A stretch of DNA of 64,000 bases. It comes from Megascapheus bottae. Lineage: Eukaryota; Chordata; Mammalia; Rodentia; Geomyidae. Each line of letters starts with the position of its first letter. The first letter of the stretch is position 1. The position numbers and the translations under genes were made by a program. The DNA lies in the NCBI GenBank assembly GCA_024803745.1, contig JANJXV010000024.1, positions 13,542,427 through 13,606,426 of the forward strand, in the 5' to 3' direction. Positions 14,012 to 28,300 of the stretch are shown here, in pieces. The notes beneath the pieces are model-generated. The model worked only from the letters and a program-made list of their open reading frames with translations. It had not been told where the DNA came from and searched no databases.

Positions 14012-17000
14012 TGTGGTTCATGGGGTTGAACTTGGCCTGGGTATTGTCCCTGAGCTCTTCAGCTCAAGGTTACCTCCCTGCCCTTGAGCTAAGCCCCATT
14101 TCCCATTTTCTAGAGGTTAACTGGAGATAAGTCTCAGGTCCTTTTGTGCCCGGGCTGTCTTTGAACCTCGATCCTCAGATCTCAGCTTCCTGAGTAGGTA
14201 GGATTACAGGAGTGAGCCACCGTGCCCAGCTAAAAAATGAGGTTTTATAGAAGTCAGGTCCATAAATCATACATGATAAGCTTAAAGAGAAGTCAAATAA
14301 TTCACATGTAAGATTCCCAAACATTGATATGTTTATGGTTAGCAAAGAGATACCTACCTTATTTAAGGTCCTTACAGCTGCATATCTCAAGGCTGGCTTA
14401 GGAGAGCTGCAGAAAAGTTGAAGGACTAAAACAGCAACAAAATCATTGTGAATACTGTTCATTTCATTATCTATTACATAGCTGAACACATGATCCATAT
14501 TCACTTCACAGCATTAAAACTCGTATAAAGATGGGTCAAAAATAGAAAATCAGGGACAGCACCCAGGCCCAGAATTCAAGCCTCGTGACTGACAAAAAAA
14601 AAAAAATCACTTTTTATTCAGTTATTTAAAACTTTAGTAAAAAAAATTTCTTTTGTACATATTAATATGCCCATCAATATTTGAATGTAAATGATAGAAA
14701 TACTAATGGTTATAAGAGCAAATGGGCTCTCTGAACATTAACGAGTGAAAAACATTAAATTAATTTGTCCTCTAAGTATAGTTCTTTCAAAAGTTTTATA
14801 TAGGGAAACAAAACCTTCAAAAAAGAAACAAGTAAAAAACAATTCAAGTAAATTACACATAAGCTATGCGATGCAAAAACTTTAATATAGGACTACGGTT
14901 TAAAACCTAATTCTAAAGAATCATTCTATTCTGTAAACCTAGTGAGATTAAAACTTAAGGCAGCCATCTAGTCAAACTAACCTGAGACAGCAGGTGCCAA
15001 CTCTCTGGCAGTACACTTAGGAAGATGGATGATAGCAGAAGCAGCCTCATAAACCACCATTTCATGTTTATTTCGCAAGCAGCTCTCAATAAAATCAAAG
15101 AGTGGACTTTCATGCCTGCCAACAAGTTATTATAAAATATTGAGATACCAAATGGAGAGACAATAGGCATAATAGCTAAAAGCATGCTATACTGAGATGC
15201 AGTTTTGGATTGGTGGGAAAGGGCCTGCTGAAAATTCACATCTCCAAGAAGCAAAACCTGCCAAACCAATTTTTCCAGGTGTATAAAATTTAGCCGAAGA
15301 CTTGTCTGGCTAGCATTTATTCAAGACAACCAACTTAATCTGGCAAGAATGGTGAGCTTTCTAGATGTGTAACGTCCCCTAATCCCAATTCCCATTCCCA
15401 CCTTCCCAAATGCATTGTAGTTTTGGAAACCAGCAGCCTCAATCACTGAAGCCGTGAAAGCCAGCAGACTAGCAAAATAGTAGCATCATATATCATCTAA
15501 TAATAAAATGAAGTAAAACTACATAATTATATTTTAACAACAGAAAAAATTAAGCCAGGAACTGATATTGCATGCCTGTAATCGTAGCTACACAGGAGAC
15601 TGAGATCTGAGGCTTGTAGTTCAAAGCCATCCCAGGCAGGAAAGTCTATGAGACTCTTATTTCCAATCAATCACCAAAAGGCCAAGGTGAAGCTGTGACT
15701 CATGTGGTATAGCATTAGCTTTGAGCACAAAAAACTCAGGGACAGCAGTGCCCAGACCCTGAAATCAAGCCCCAAGACCTGCATAAATAAATAATAAATA
15801 CATAAATAAATATTTAAAATAGAAACTTACCACTTCTGGGCATCTATCCTAACCATCATGACCCAAGATATTATAAGGACACCTGCTCAGCTATGTTCAT
15901 CTCTGCACTATTCACAATAGCCAGGCAATGGAAACAATCCAGATGCCCTACTACAGATGAATGGATATAGAAAATGTGGTATATATACACAATGGAATTC
16001 TACATAGCCAACAGACAAGATAAAATAATGGCATTCGCAGGAAAGTGGATGAATCTAGAGCAAACCATGTTGAGTGAGACAAGTCAAGACCTAAGGATCA
16101 AAAGGCGCATGGTATCCTTAATATGTGGCTATTAAATCCAAAGAGTACAAGAGTGAGAACTCAATAACTGCATACCCAATGCTATGGACATGGTAATGGA
16201 AATACAAACATAACTATATAGACATAAAAACCTATGACTCTATAGACATGTTTTATCTCATAAATTAATATGTTTCTATGACATACAAACCCTTAGGCTA
16301 ATTGTGATTGGGTTCTAAATGCTGAGTCCCAGTGATTGTAAATAGAGATTCCCTCCTTGAACACTTGTATGTTAAACTTGTCATTTAAAATATGATGTAA
16401 AAATCAACATTAATAAATTCTTTAAAATATATATATATATAAAATTATAAGACAAAAGAAGCAGCAGCAAACTATGGCCCAAAAGAAAAAAAAAGCAATC
16501 AATAGATAATACCCCTAAGAAAGCCTAGATATTTGACTTATTATGTGAAAACTCTTAGTCAACTAAACAAATTATGTTCAGAGAACTAAAGGAAAGCATG
16601 CCTACTGAATAAAATTCAGTTATAACATGGCATTCCACCAAAGAGAAAGTATCAGAAAAGAGATATGATTATTTTTCTTTTTTTCCTTGCCAGTCCTTGG
16701 GCTTGAACTCGGGGCCTGAGCACTGTCCTTGGGCTTTCTCAAAGCTGGCACTCTACCACTTGATCCACACCACACTACTTCTAGCTTTTTCTATGTATAT
16801 AGTACCAAGCAATCGAACCTGGGTTTTTGTACATGGTAGGCAAACACTCTACCAATAGGCCAAAGTCCCAGCCCAAGATATGATTTTTTTTAACAAAAAA
16901 TGTAAAGTTTTGGATTTGGAAAGTATGCTGAAATGAAAAATTAATTTGGGAGGTGCAATAGCACAAATAAAAGAACCAGTAGGGTGAGGAGTGTGGCCTA

Positions 17001-20000
17001 GTGGTAGAGTACTTGCCTAGAATGCACAAAGCCCTGGGTTCAATTCCTTGGTACCACATACACACAAAAATCCAGAAGTGGTACAATGGCTCAAGTGCTT
17101 TAGTGCTAGCCTTGAGAAAGCTCAAGGACGATGCCCATTCCCTGAGTTCAAGCCCCTCCCCCCCCCCGCAAAAAGCAAAAACAAAACAAAACAACAACAA
17201 CAAAAAAAAAAAAAAAAACCAGTAAAACTGAAGGACTTTATTTCAGGTGAGGTGAGCTGAGATAAAACATTAAGAAAACAAATGAAAAAATAAAAGGAAA
17301 GCATGAATGGAGATTTAAACAAGATTATCAACTTTGCCTATGAATCCTAGACGGAAAGAGACATCGGAGTGAAAGATCTAAAAAACAATAACTGAAAACC
17401 TCCCAAACCTGATGAGCCCTCTTGGGCTCAACAAGACAAATAAATCTCAAGCAGGATGAATATATATAATATACCATCATCAAACTGTTGATATAAAATA
17501 AATATAAATCTTGACAGCAACAAGGTAACAATAGATCACACTGTTTAAAGAAAAATCAAATAGTATGAAGCTAATTGAAAGGACCTCCAGGATATTGAAA
17601 CAAAAGCCATATAACGAATGATTGTTGTCCTTAATGTACTATGTTGTCTCTCATCTCCTTTGCTATCCCTTGGTTATCTCATATTGTTACAGTATCTCAC
17701 TTTGTTATCTGATATATTGAATTTATTTGTATTTGGTTATTTGAAATTTGATAGGGAAGGGGGAAAACCAAGACTGGTGGGGGGTGTGGGGGGAGGGTAA
17801 TGGGTACTAAGACATGTGAAAGGGTATCAATGTATGTGAATTAATGCACCTTCTATCTGGCAAATATCATGTAACCCTTTTACTAATTACAATTAAAAAA
17901 AAAGAAAAATCAATACAATTAGGTAATGGAATTTTCACATAAAACAAAGAGAACAAAATACTAAAAGCAAAAGAGAAGACTTGTGTATCCAACAAAACTA
18001 TCTTCCCAAAATGAAGGTTAATAGACATATTCCTACATAAGCAAAGTACTAAATACACTAAAAGATCACTTTTCAGCTGAGAGACAATGACATTGAATAA
18101 TCAGGAGAAAATAGAAGGTACCCAAAGTTTTATATATATGTATGTTCAGAAATAAATATTTTTCCTATTTTTTAATTACCTTAGACAAAATTACATAAAT
18201 CTATCATCTTAGTGGATGTATAATATATACACAGAGCATACATGATGGTAATAGCAAACATGAAGAAAATGGAAGTAAGACTTTATTAGAATAAAGATTG
18301 AATATTTTTCCAGGTTCTGGTGACTCGCACATATAATCCTAGCTACTCAGGAAGCTAAGATATGAGAACTGAGGTTCAATACCAGCCTGGTCAGGAAAGT
18401 CCATGAGATTTTTATCTCCAATTAACCTCTAGAAAATCAGAGCTGTAGCTCAAAGTGACAGAGCAAAAAAGCTGGTGATGGCCAGGCGTGGTGGCTCAAG
18501 CCTGTAATCACAGCTACTCAGGAAGCTGATATCTGAGGATCACAGTTCAAAGCCAGCAGGGGCTTTGAAAAAGACCTTGAGACTCTAATATCCAATTAGC
18601 TACTAGAAAACTAGAGGTGGCATTGTAGCTCAAAGGGTAGGGTGGTAGCCTTGAGCTAAAGAGTACAGGGACAGCACCTAGGCCCAGAGTTCAAGCCCTA
18701 CAACCAGCAAAATAAATAAATACATAAATAAATAAGTGGTTAAAGTTGTCTATACTCATTCAATAACTGATAAAAACTAGACAGAAAAATCATCAAGGAT
18801 ACAGAAGCTTTGAACAACACCATCAAACAATTTAACTTGATTATGTAAAATAGCTGAAAGACTAACTGCAAAATACACATCTGTTCCCTGTGCATATGGG
18901 CCATTCCCAAGGATATGTGCCAGGTTATAAAACAAATATCTTCTCTTTTTAATGGACAGAAATTGTACAAAGCATGCTCTCAAATTACATCTAAATTAAA
19001 TTATAAATCAACAACAGAATTCAAGGAAATCCCCAAATACTTAAGAATAAATAACATACTTCTAAATAACCTACAAGAAATCAAATAGGAAATGAAACAT
19101 CTGAAAATGAATAAAAATAACCTAACAAATCAAATTTAAGAGTTTTGCTTAAAGCAATGGTTAGAAGAAAATTTGGGGACAGCACCTAGCCTGAGAGTTC
19201 AAGCCCTACAACCAATAGCAAGAAAATTAGAAAAAGAAGAATAGGTTACAGCAAGCTGAAGAGAGAAAATAGTAAAGTTTAGAACACAGGTTAACAGACT
19301 AGAATATAGAAATTTTTATTTTAAATCACTGCAACACTTAGTTGGTTCTTTGATTTTTGGTGGTACTGGGATTTGAACTGGGGGCCTCATGCTTGGTAAG
19401 GAGGCACTCTATTACTTGAACTACACCTCCAACTGAACTCAGTTCTTTGATAATAAAACAAAACTGACAAGCCTTCAGCTATACTAAAAACATGTGTTAA
19501 GATGGACACAAGCATCCTTAATCAGTAATGCATAAAAAGAATTATACCTCACAATGAAGCGGTATTAATTACACGAATAAAAGCAGGTTTTATGCCAGAA
19601 AATCAATTCATGTTATACACAACATTAAAATCACATAAAGGATGAAAACTACATTTATGTTAAAATATGTAAGAATATGAATTGCCAAAATCCATTATCA
19701 ATTATATACATATATGTATATATGTATGATTTTTTTTTGCCAGTCCTGGGGTTTGAACTTGGGGACTGGGCACTGTCCTTGGGTTTTTCTCAAGGCTACC
19801 ATTATACCACTTTAACCACAGCACCACTTCAAGCTCTTTTCTGTGTATGTGGTACTAAGGAATCGAACCTGGGGCTTCGTGCATACTAGGCAAGCATTCT
19901 ACCACTAGGCCACACTCTCTGTTCTCAACTGTATTTTTTAAAAGGACTATCATTAGGAAAGAGGAAATTAGAACCATAAGAATTACTACTACTACATACC

Positions 20001-23000
20001 CACTAGAATCAATATACATAAGTGTGCACGCATGCACGTGTGTGTGTGTGTGTGTGCACACGTGCATGCGTGCGTGTGTGTGAATTCCAAGGCCTCAGAC
20101 TTGCTACCACTGAGACATGCCTCCTGCTCTGCTTTTTGCTAATTATTTTTGAAATATGACCTCACTTTCTGCCCTGGAGTATACTTAGACCTTGATTCAC
20201 CTGCTTTAGACTTCCTATCACTGCTGGGATAACAAGTGCAGTGGATCTTAGCCATCTTTTTTATTTGCTTGTTTTTCTCCTAGGCTAGCCTAGAACTGCA
20301 ATCCTCCTATCTCAGCCTCCCATGTAGCTTAGTGATACCAAATGAGTGCCAATGTACCTAGCTATCCATTGAGAAGGGATCTCTAAATTTTTCTGTCAGG
20401 GTTGGCCTTGACTGTGATTCTCCCATTCTCAGCCTGCTGAATATCTAGATGTAACAGTGTTAACCACAAGAACCCAATCAAAATTAACTGGTTTTGTTTT
20501 GTGTTTTAAAAATCCCACCAGATAGAAACACATGTTGATGAAGATAAAGAAAATTGGTATTCTCATAAACAATATAAAATTATATAGCTAATTTGGAAAA
20601 GTTTGTCAATTTCTTTACAAGTTAAATGTAACCTTACTCAGTTATTCCTTTTATGGGAAATTTCCCAAGAGAATGTGGATGTCCACACAAAGCTTTGTTC
20701 AGGGCCATTCATAGTGGTACTATTAATAACAGAAAAAGAGCTAAACCAAATGCCTAATAACCAATGAACAAATAAAATGATGTTTATTAATGGATACCAA
20801 GACATGTGAAAGGGTATCAATGTATGTGAATTAATGCACCTTCTATCTGGCAAATATCATGTAACCCTTTTATTAATTACAATAAAAATATATAAACAAA
20901 TAAAATAAAATGATATTTATTTACACCATAGAATATTATTCAATCTGGAATAAAGTAGAGATGAGATGTAATAACACAGTGATCCTAAAAGCATGCTGAG
21001 TGAAGCACAGTTGTGTTTCCATTTACACAGACAAAATTTATACACAAAAAGCTCAGTGTTTGCCTAGGGCTGTGTGTGTTAACGGGAATTAACAGCCATA
21101 AGACTAAGGAACTTTATGAGATGTTTAAAAATGTTATCATAATGGTTGCACAACTTTATATACTTACTAAAATCAATACAACTGTACATTTACAGTGAAC
21201 GGATTTTTATCAGTAGTAAGTGATACCTCAATAAAACAATGCCTATCTACACTATCATAAAGCTATTATGCTGTTGCTGGCTCAGGGACAGAAACAGCAT
21301 TGGGAAAGAGGAATCCAAAACTAGACCAATGCTTATGAGGACATATAATCATACACTTTCAACAAATGGTGTTGGGACTTTGGTATTTGTATGGGAAAAA
21401 TAAACTGTTATTTTTTTTATCACATTGACCCCCAAACAGGAATAGTCACAAAAGATGTATCTGTGAACCTTGCGTAAGAAATTATCTTTTGAGAAAGGCA
21501 ATAAAAACACTCCCATTCAAATAGCATGGCATTTGGGAAGTGGAGGTGAGAGGAAAAGACCAGCAAAAGGCAAGCCTAAGCCAGTAAGTGAAACTGTCTC
21601 ACAAAACTAAGGGCAGGGGATGAAACTAAGTGGCAGAACGTTTGCCAAGGATGTACAAGACTCTGAAAAAAGACAAACAGTATTCCTTTGGTAAAAAGAT
21701 TGACAAATTTGACTGTCTTATATTTAAGAAATCTCATTAGTCAAAATAAAGAGTTGAGGTAAAAAGAAAAAGAAAACAAAACTAGTCAAAAACTCAAACA
21801 GGTACTTTAGTAGAATGAATATCCAAATGGATATTAAGCCAAAGAAAGCTGTCAAAAATCATTAACAATTACAAAATTACAAATTAAAACCATAATTTGA
21901 CAAGAACGTTAAAGAAATTTACAGAATGGTCTTTACAAAATGGTGCTCAACAAATGGACATCTGTATTATTCAGCAACACTGTGACACTATGATTGACAG
22001 AAAAACTTCAATGGGTTTAGTCAATGATTGCTTGACTGGTCGGAACATCATGGAGAGTGGATGAAGGGGGAGACTGCTCACTTCTTAGTAGTTATAAAGA
22101 ACACAGAAGAGACTGGAGACCAAATGTAACTTTTAGAAACATGCCTCTAGTTACCAACTTTATCCAAGTAGGCTCCATATCCCAAAATTTCCAGACCCTC
22201 CCCAAACAGCAGTACCACCTGGGGAGGACGGGGTGTGCCACACTTTCAACAAGTGTGGGAAGAGGGCATTTCATATCCATTACTCATGTGCAAACGAGTG
22301 AAGTTAAATCCTTAGCTCACATTACATTAAAAAATATCTCAAAATGCGTCAAAAACCTAAATGTAAAAGGAAACATTGTTTTGGAAAAAAAAGATTGTGA
22401 CATTGGATTAATCTATTGTTTCTTAGATAAAACACCCAAACACAAACAACTCCAAGAGGGAAGGGGGACACAAATTAAATTTCTGTGCTGCAAGAACACC
22501 ATTAAGAAACACAAGGATAGAGGGGTGACTCAAGTGGCAAAGCACTTTACTAACAAGCTCTAAAACGGTTTGTTTAAATCCCAGTACCACTGCCCCCATC
22601 AAAAACAAACAAAATATTTGAAATAGGACAGGGAATGGGGGAAAACAAGATGAGAGGCGGGGGTGGGGGGAGGGAAATGGGGACCAAGACATGAGACAGG
22701 GTATCAATGTTTGTGAAGTAATGCACCTTCTATCTGATGAATATAATGTAACCCTTCTATTAATTACAATAAAAAATATATTAAAAAAACCAAAAGTATC
22801 AGAAACAGAAAAAGACAAAACAAGAAGAACAGGAATAAATACTTGCAATTTTTGCATCCAACAAGGGTATTATATCTATGATACTTCAAAAGTAACAAAT
22901 AAACAACCTAAAATTTTGAAGGACAAAGATTTTGTCCTTTAGTGTAAATGGCCAATAAACATGTAAAATGATATTCATCCAACTTCTTTAGGCCTTCTAG

Positions 23001-24011
23001 GATAGATAGTTATAAAAAAAAAGACAATGATGGTTGTAAAGAGGATTTGGAACAACTAGAACTCTCCTACAACTAATGATAGTAATATAAATTGATCTAA
23101 CTCCCTCTGGAAAACAATTTGGTAATTCCTCACAAAATTAAACACACTAAGATCCCACAATTCTTTGTGTGTGTGGGGGGGGGGGGTCACGGGGCTTGAA
23201 CTTGGCCTAGGTGCTGTTCCTGAGCTCTTTCTTCAGCTCAAGGCTACTGCCCTAGCCCTGGAGCCAAGCCCCACTTCCCATTTTCTAGAGGTTAATTGCA
23301 GGTAAGAGTCTCATGTTCTTTTGTACCCTGGCTGGCTTTGAACCTTGATCCTCAGATCTCAGCCTCCTGAGTAGCTAGGATTACAGTAGTGTGAGCCACC
23401 TTGCCTGGCTAAGATCCCACAATTCTATGTATCCATACAAACTAAAAACAATTCACAAAAAAATTATATGTCTTATTCATATCAATATTATTTATAGTAG
23501 CAAAAACAGAGATACAGCCAATATTCCTGAATAGATAAATGAAATATGAAATGTCAAAAGAATGAAGTGCTAATACTTCCACAATACAGATTTGCTTACA
23601 CTAAGTAAAAGGAGCCAGAAACAAGAGACTATACGAGGTATGATTCCACTTATGAGATGTCTAGAAAACACAAGTCTAGAGATTAAAAAAAAAAAGTTAA
23701 GGGTTTTTCGAGAAGCCAAAGAAAGAAGGGTGTTAATGGACTGAGGATATCTTTCTAGGATGATGAAAAAGTTTTAGAATTGGGATAGTGACAATACTTT
23801 TTAGGTATATTAAAATACTGAACTATACACTTTCAAAAGGTGAGTTTATAACTTGTGAGCTATATAAATAAGAATACAAGATTAGAAAAATTTTAGTTTG
23901 ACAATATTAACTGTTGACACTATTAAATGGAATGTAAACTGATACAATCACTTTGAAAAAAAACAAAGTGTGACATATAAAGTGAAGAAATGTATATCCA
24001 ATGATCTATCA

Positions 24012-24068
<57 letters not shown>

Positions 24069-25290
24069 GTATTATTGTCTTCTCAATGTGTTCCCCAAGA
24101 GTTCATGTATTGGAGACTTAATTACCAAATCCATATGCTAGTGATACTTACAAATTTTGGAGGTAATCAGTATTAGAAGAAGTGAAACCCTACGATGGCA
24201 TTAGTAGCTATATCATTGGAAGGCATATCTAAAGTTAACATTCTTGCTGTGACATATTATATGATCCTTTCCATCAGATTATGAGGCAGGAGAAAGACCC
24301 TCACCAAATGCTGTACAGATATAACACATTCTTGACTTCTCAACTTCAAGAATTAAATAAACAGATCTCTTATTTATAAGTTATTTAGTTTCAGGTATAT
24401 CATTTAAATGTATTAGAGCTATAAAACCAACATAACTCTCATAGCAAAATACTAAGTAGAAACATACACAAGTACACACAGATACACAGACAGACACTGA
24501 TGGCTCATACTTATAATCCTGACTACTCAGGAGGCTGATAACTGAGAGCTGAAATTCAGAGTCAATAAAGGCAAACATATCTGAGAGACTCTTACCTCCA
24601 AATAACAAGCAAAAAGCCATTAGTGAAGGTATGGCTCAAGTGATAGAATGCCAATCATGAACAAGAAAGTGGAGTAGGAGCAAAAGCATCAAGAATGAAT
24701 GGAGGAATGAATAAATGAATAAAGAAACACAAAATACAGCATGATTTTATAGATAGATTGCTCAAAGCACAGCAAAACTAAACTTTTACTGTTTAGAGAT
24801 GCACATACAGGGATAAAATTCTAAAGAAAAGCAAAGAATTAAGTCATGTGGGTAGTTCATGCCTGTAATCCTAGCTACTCAGAAAGCTAAGACCTGAAGA
24901 TCACAGTTCAAAGACAGCTCAGGCTGAGAAGTCTGGGTGAAACTATCATCACCAATTAACCACCAGGAAACCAGAAGAGTTTCAAAGTGGCTCAAAGTGG
25001 TAGCGTGCTAACTTTGAGCAAAGGAGTTCAGGAACAGCACCCAGGCTCTGAGTTCAAGCCTTATAACCAACAACAAAAGGAAGGGAGGGAGGAAGGAAGA
25101 AAGGGAGGAAGAGGGAGATGAGGGAAGGAGAAAAGGAGGGGAGGAGGAAAAGAACTACCATACAGTCATAGTAGCAGTTTCTTCTGGGAGCAGAGAGTTA
25201 TGATCAGATAGAATGATACATAAAGTATGTTTGGGGTACTACAAATATGCTACTTCCTAAGATATGTGGCACTGTATGAAATTTTCCAAG

Positions 25291-25352
<62 letters not shown>

Positions 25353-28300
25353 ATGTACATACAAGTGTTAAGTTTTACCAAGTTATTCTGTATTGCATTA
25401 TCTTTTTTAATTTAAAACTGTTGAAGATGGACCAGGAGTTTGGCCTAGTGGTAGAGTGCTTGCCTAGTATGCACAAAGACTTCGGTTCAGTTCCTTGGTA
25501 CCAAGTAAAAAAGCCAGAAGTTGTGTTGCGGCTCAAGTGGTAGAGCACTAGCCTTGAGGATAAGCCCAGGAACAGTGCTCAAGCCCCAGGACTGGCTAAA
25601 AAAAAAATCTGTCAAGGAACCAATACTTCATACTCTATTAAAAAATGAGGTTAATTTTGTCAGCAATCAACTAAGCTTTTTATAACATTCTTATGTTTGT
25701 CACTTTCTGAGATGTTAATTTCCTATATTTAAGATTTTCCCTACATATTTTGAATCTATTGGAAGTATATTCAAGTTTTTATTTTAGATCATTATTTCTG
25801 GCAAAATACAAAATCATACCTTGTCTTTTTTATAGCACTATATCCTGATTCCTATTCTGGCTTATATTGATAGACCATACTATAGTTCTTTGTGAAGATA
25901 TAACTAATATATATTTTCTGGCATGTCTATGTATGTATATAAGTGTACATTACACACATATACACCTATATTTTAAAAACATAAAATATAAACCCTCCTT
26001 TTTATGAGTACTAGGGGTTGGAATTCAAGACCTTGTAAAAGCTCTACTCTTTGAACCAAGTCTCCAGCTCTGATATAATTATATGAAATTTTCCCCTGTC
26101 ATTTATAAACACATATCAAATCTCATTTCTTTACACTCTGAGGCTTTTTAAAAAACTTTTTTTGTCAAGGTGATGTACAGAGGGGTAACAGTTACATTCA
26201 TCGGGTAGTGAGTACATTACTTCTTGAACATTGTTACCCCTTCTCCTGTTTTTCTCCCACTCTTCCTCCTCCAATCCCCTTCCACTCATCTTGCTTTTCC
26301 CTTACTTTCCCTCTTTCAAATAAACAAATAAATGTATATATAATATGCAGGTACCACATTCTGATACTGTAAAAACATGAGATTTAACTATAAGGAGATA
26401 AGAAAAAAGAAATTGTTTCACATAGTTCATGAAGAACCACAATCACAAAGATAAACTTCTTGTTTCCATATCCTGGAGTTCATTTCGCTTACCACATCCT
26501 ATATGGCCATATACATAGCTTTTGCGCTATTAGAATTCTATTAGGAGATACATCTGAGGCTGTTTTAATAGGCAACTCCACTTGTATTTGTTATGATAAA
26601 TGATATATTTTATGTGCTAGCCAGACTCTTGTGCCTCAGTTTCTGAATACTCATATCCTTGAGTAGACTCCTTCTCATATATACAGGGTTATTCATTGTG
26701 ATCAAAAGAATTCATGAGAAGTGATACCATGCTAATCAAGGATTAGGCTGCTGCTAAACACTCATCAGGCTTCCATGTCAGGTTTTCTCTTGTGATTCAC
26801 CTGCTTACAGGGAAGCCAGATGCCAGGCTACAGGGACATTCAGACTACCTAAAGAAAGGTTCTCCAAGTGGGAAATGGAAGCATTTGCTCAACAGTCAGG
26901 AGAAAAATCAAGGCTTGCCAATGGCTATGTGAATAAAATCTGTACCAGACCCTGTAGCCTAGACGATGGCAGCCCATGACCAACCATTTGAGTACAAACT
27001 CACAAGGGATTCAAAACTAGAACCAGACTGCTAAAGCCCCTTTCAGATACCTGACTACAGCCACTGTGAGATAACAAATGTTTATTAGGAACGGCTGCTT
27101 GATCCTGTATGAAAGGAAATGTACTCATAACCTGACTCATTAACTGTAATCCCTCTGTACACCTTTATAGTACCAAAAGAGTAAATGATAATTTGAAATA
27201 ACTTTTTTAAAGTAAATAAATACATTGGAGAAAAAAAGAAATGGCTAAGTTTGAGAGCAATTTGTCACACAGCAAGGGATATCTAATACATTTATACTTA
27301 CTTCCAACCAATTTGTTGTTTTCTAATTATACACCTCACCAAAACTAGTTTTTTTTTCCCCTTAACCGCCAATCAAATGTTTTCCTTGTTCTACTTTTTA
27401 CTTGAAAGCTTTTGTTTCCATTTGTAGTTATAATTTCTGCAATAGTTTAAATTATGACTTGGCAACTGAAACCTAATACAGTACTGCACTCATGGCTGAA
27501 TGAACGCTGCTATCAAAGGAGTCAAAAAGATGTTATAAAAGGTCATGGTCTCTCACTATGTGATGGCTTTAGTATTATTATGACAGAACACAAATCTCTT
27601 GCCAGATTCTGGTACCATGTTCTTAGACATCCTAGCCTCCAGAACTAGTCTCTGATCTCAGCCTCTTGGGCAGGAAGGATTTACAGGCATTAACTACAGG
27701 CATCCAATGGTAAGCATGTACTTTTTTATTCAAGTACTGATAGATACTTGAACTACTTACAACTCGGGGATATTATAAGTAACAGTTTTCTAAGTCTTTC
27801 CCTACATATCATATTACACAGTGTGTGCATTTCTGTTTGGTATTTATAAGAAGCTGACTGAGACTGCTGATCAGGAAGGTCATGGAATCCAGAGATCAGT
27901 TTAAGATCTTTGCAATACTAAGAACATGATATGTATTTCCATTTATTCAGGTCACACTTTAAACAATATGTAGTAATGCTTATAATCCTTACAGATTCAT
28001 TCCTGAGGATCTGATTTGATTATAATCACAAATAATAACTTCTCAAACTTATAGCTCACCTGTTGGTTATTAGAAAAACGAACTAGCTGCTTTGGAGACT
28101 AACTCTCCATCCAGCAACCCTGGTAAACTCATTTTTTTCTAACAAAAATATCGATTATTCTGATTTTTTTCTATATTCCAACATGTCTACAAAGACAGTG
28201 TTCTGTTCTCCTTTCAACACTTTCAATATTCTGTTTTTCTTTACTATTCCACAAAAGGTAATTTCCAATAAAATGCTACTTAGAAAACAGAAATAACGGG

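Larger units (their letters stand above)
17300..21240 (+). mobile_element. Ancient L1, much decayed, with nested insertions
   Basis: Ordered remnants: ORF1-end-like (about 17330-18060), ORF2 endonuclease-like (18780-19170), reverse-transcriptase-like (19440-19670), C-terminal and 3' UTR-like (20530-21240, with GGTTGCACAACTTTATATAC). SINEs and a 3'-end repeat interrupt it. Assigned by resemblance to mammalian L1 consensus recalled from memory. Confidence 0.6.
21290..23890 (+). mobile_element. Second ancient L1 (ORF2 to 3' UTR), interrupted
   Basis: TTCAACAAATGGTGTTGGGA at 21358 and GTCAAAAACCTAAATGTAAA at 22347 match ORF2; 23030-23880 runs through the C-terminal region to 3' UTR-like sequence. 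The open frame at 22057-22563 lies in this material. Confidence 0.6.

Noticed and set aside
22057..22563. 168-codon plus-strand open frame
   Set aside because: It runs across decayed L1 ORF2-like sequence into an ID-like SINE and has no recognisable domain.
27454..27648. 64-codon plus-strand frame in intron 9
   Set aside because: It overlaps what looks like a decayed MaLR LTR and has no coding signature.
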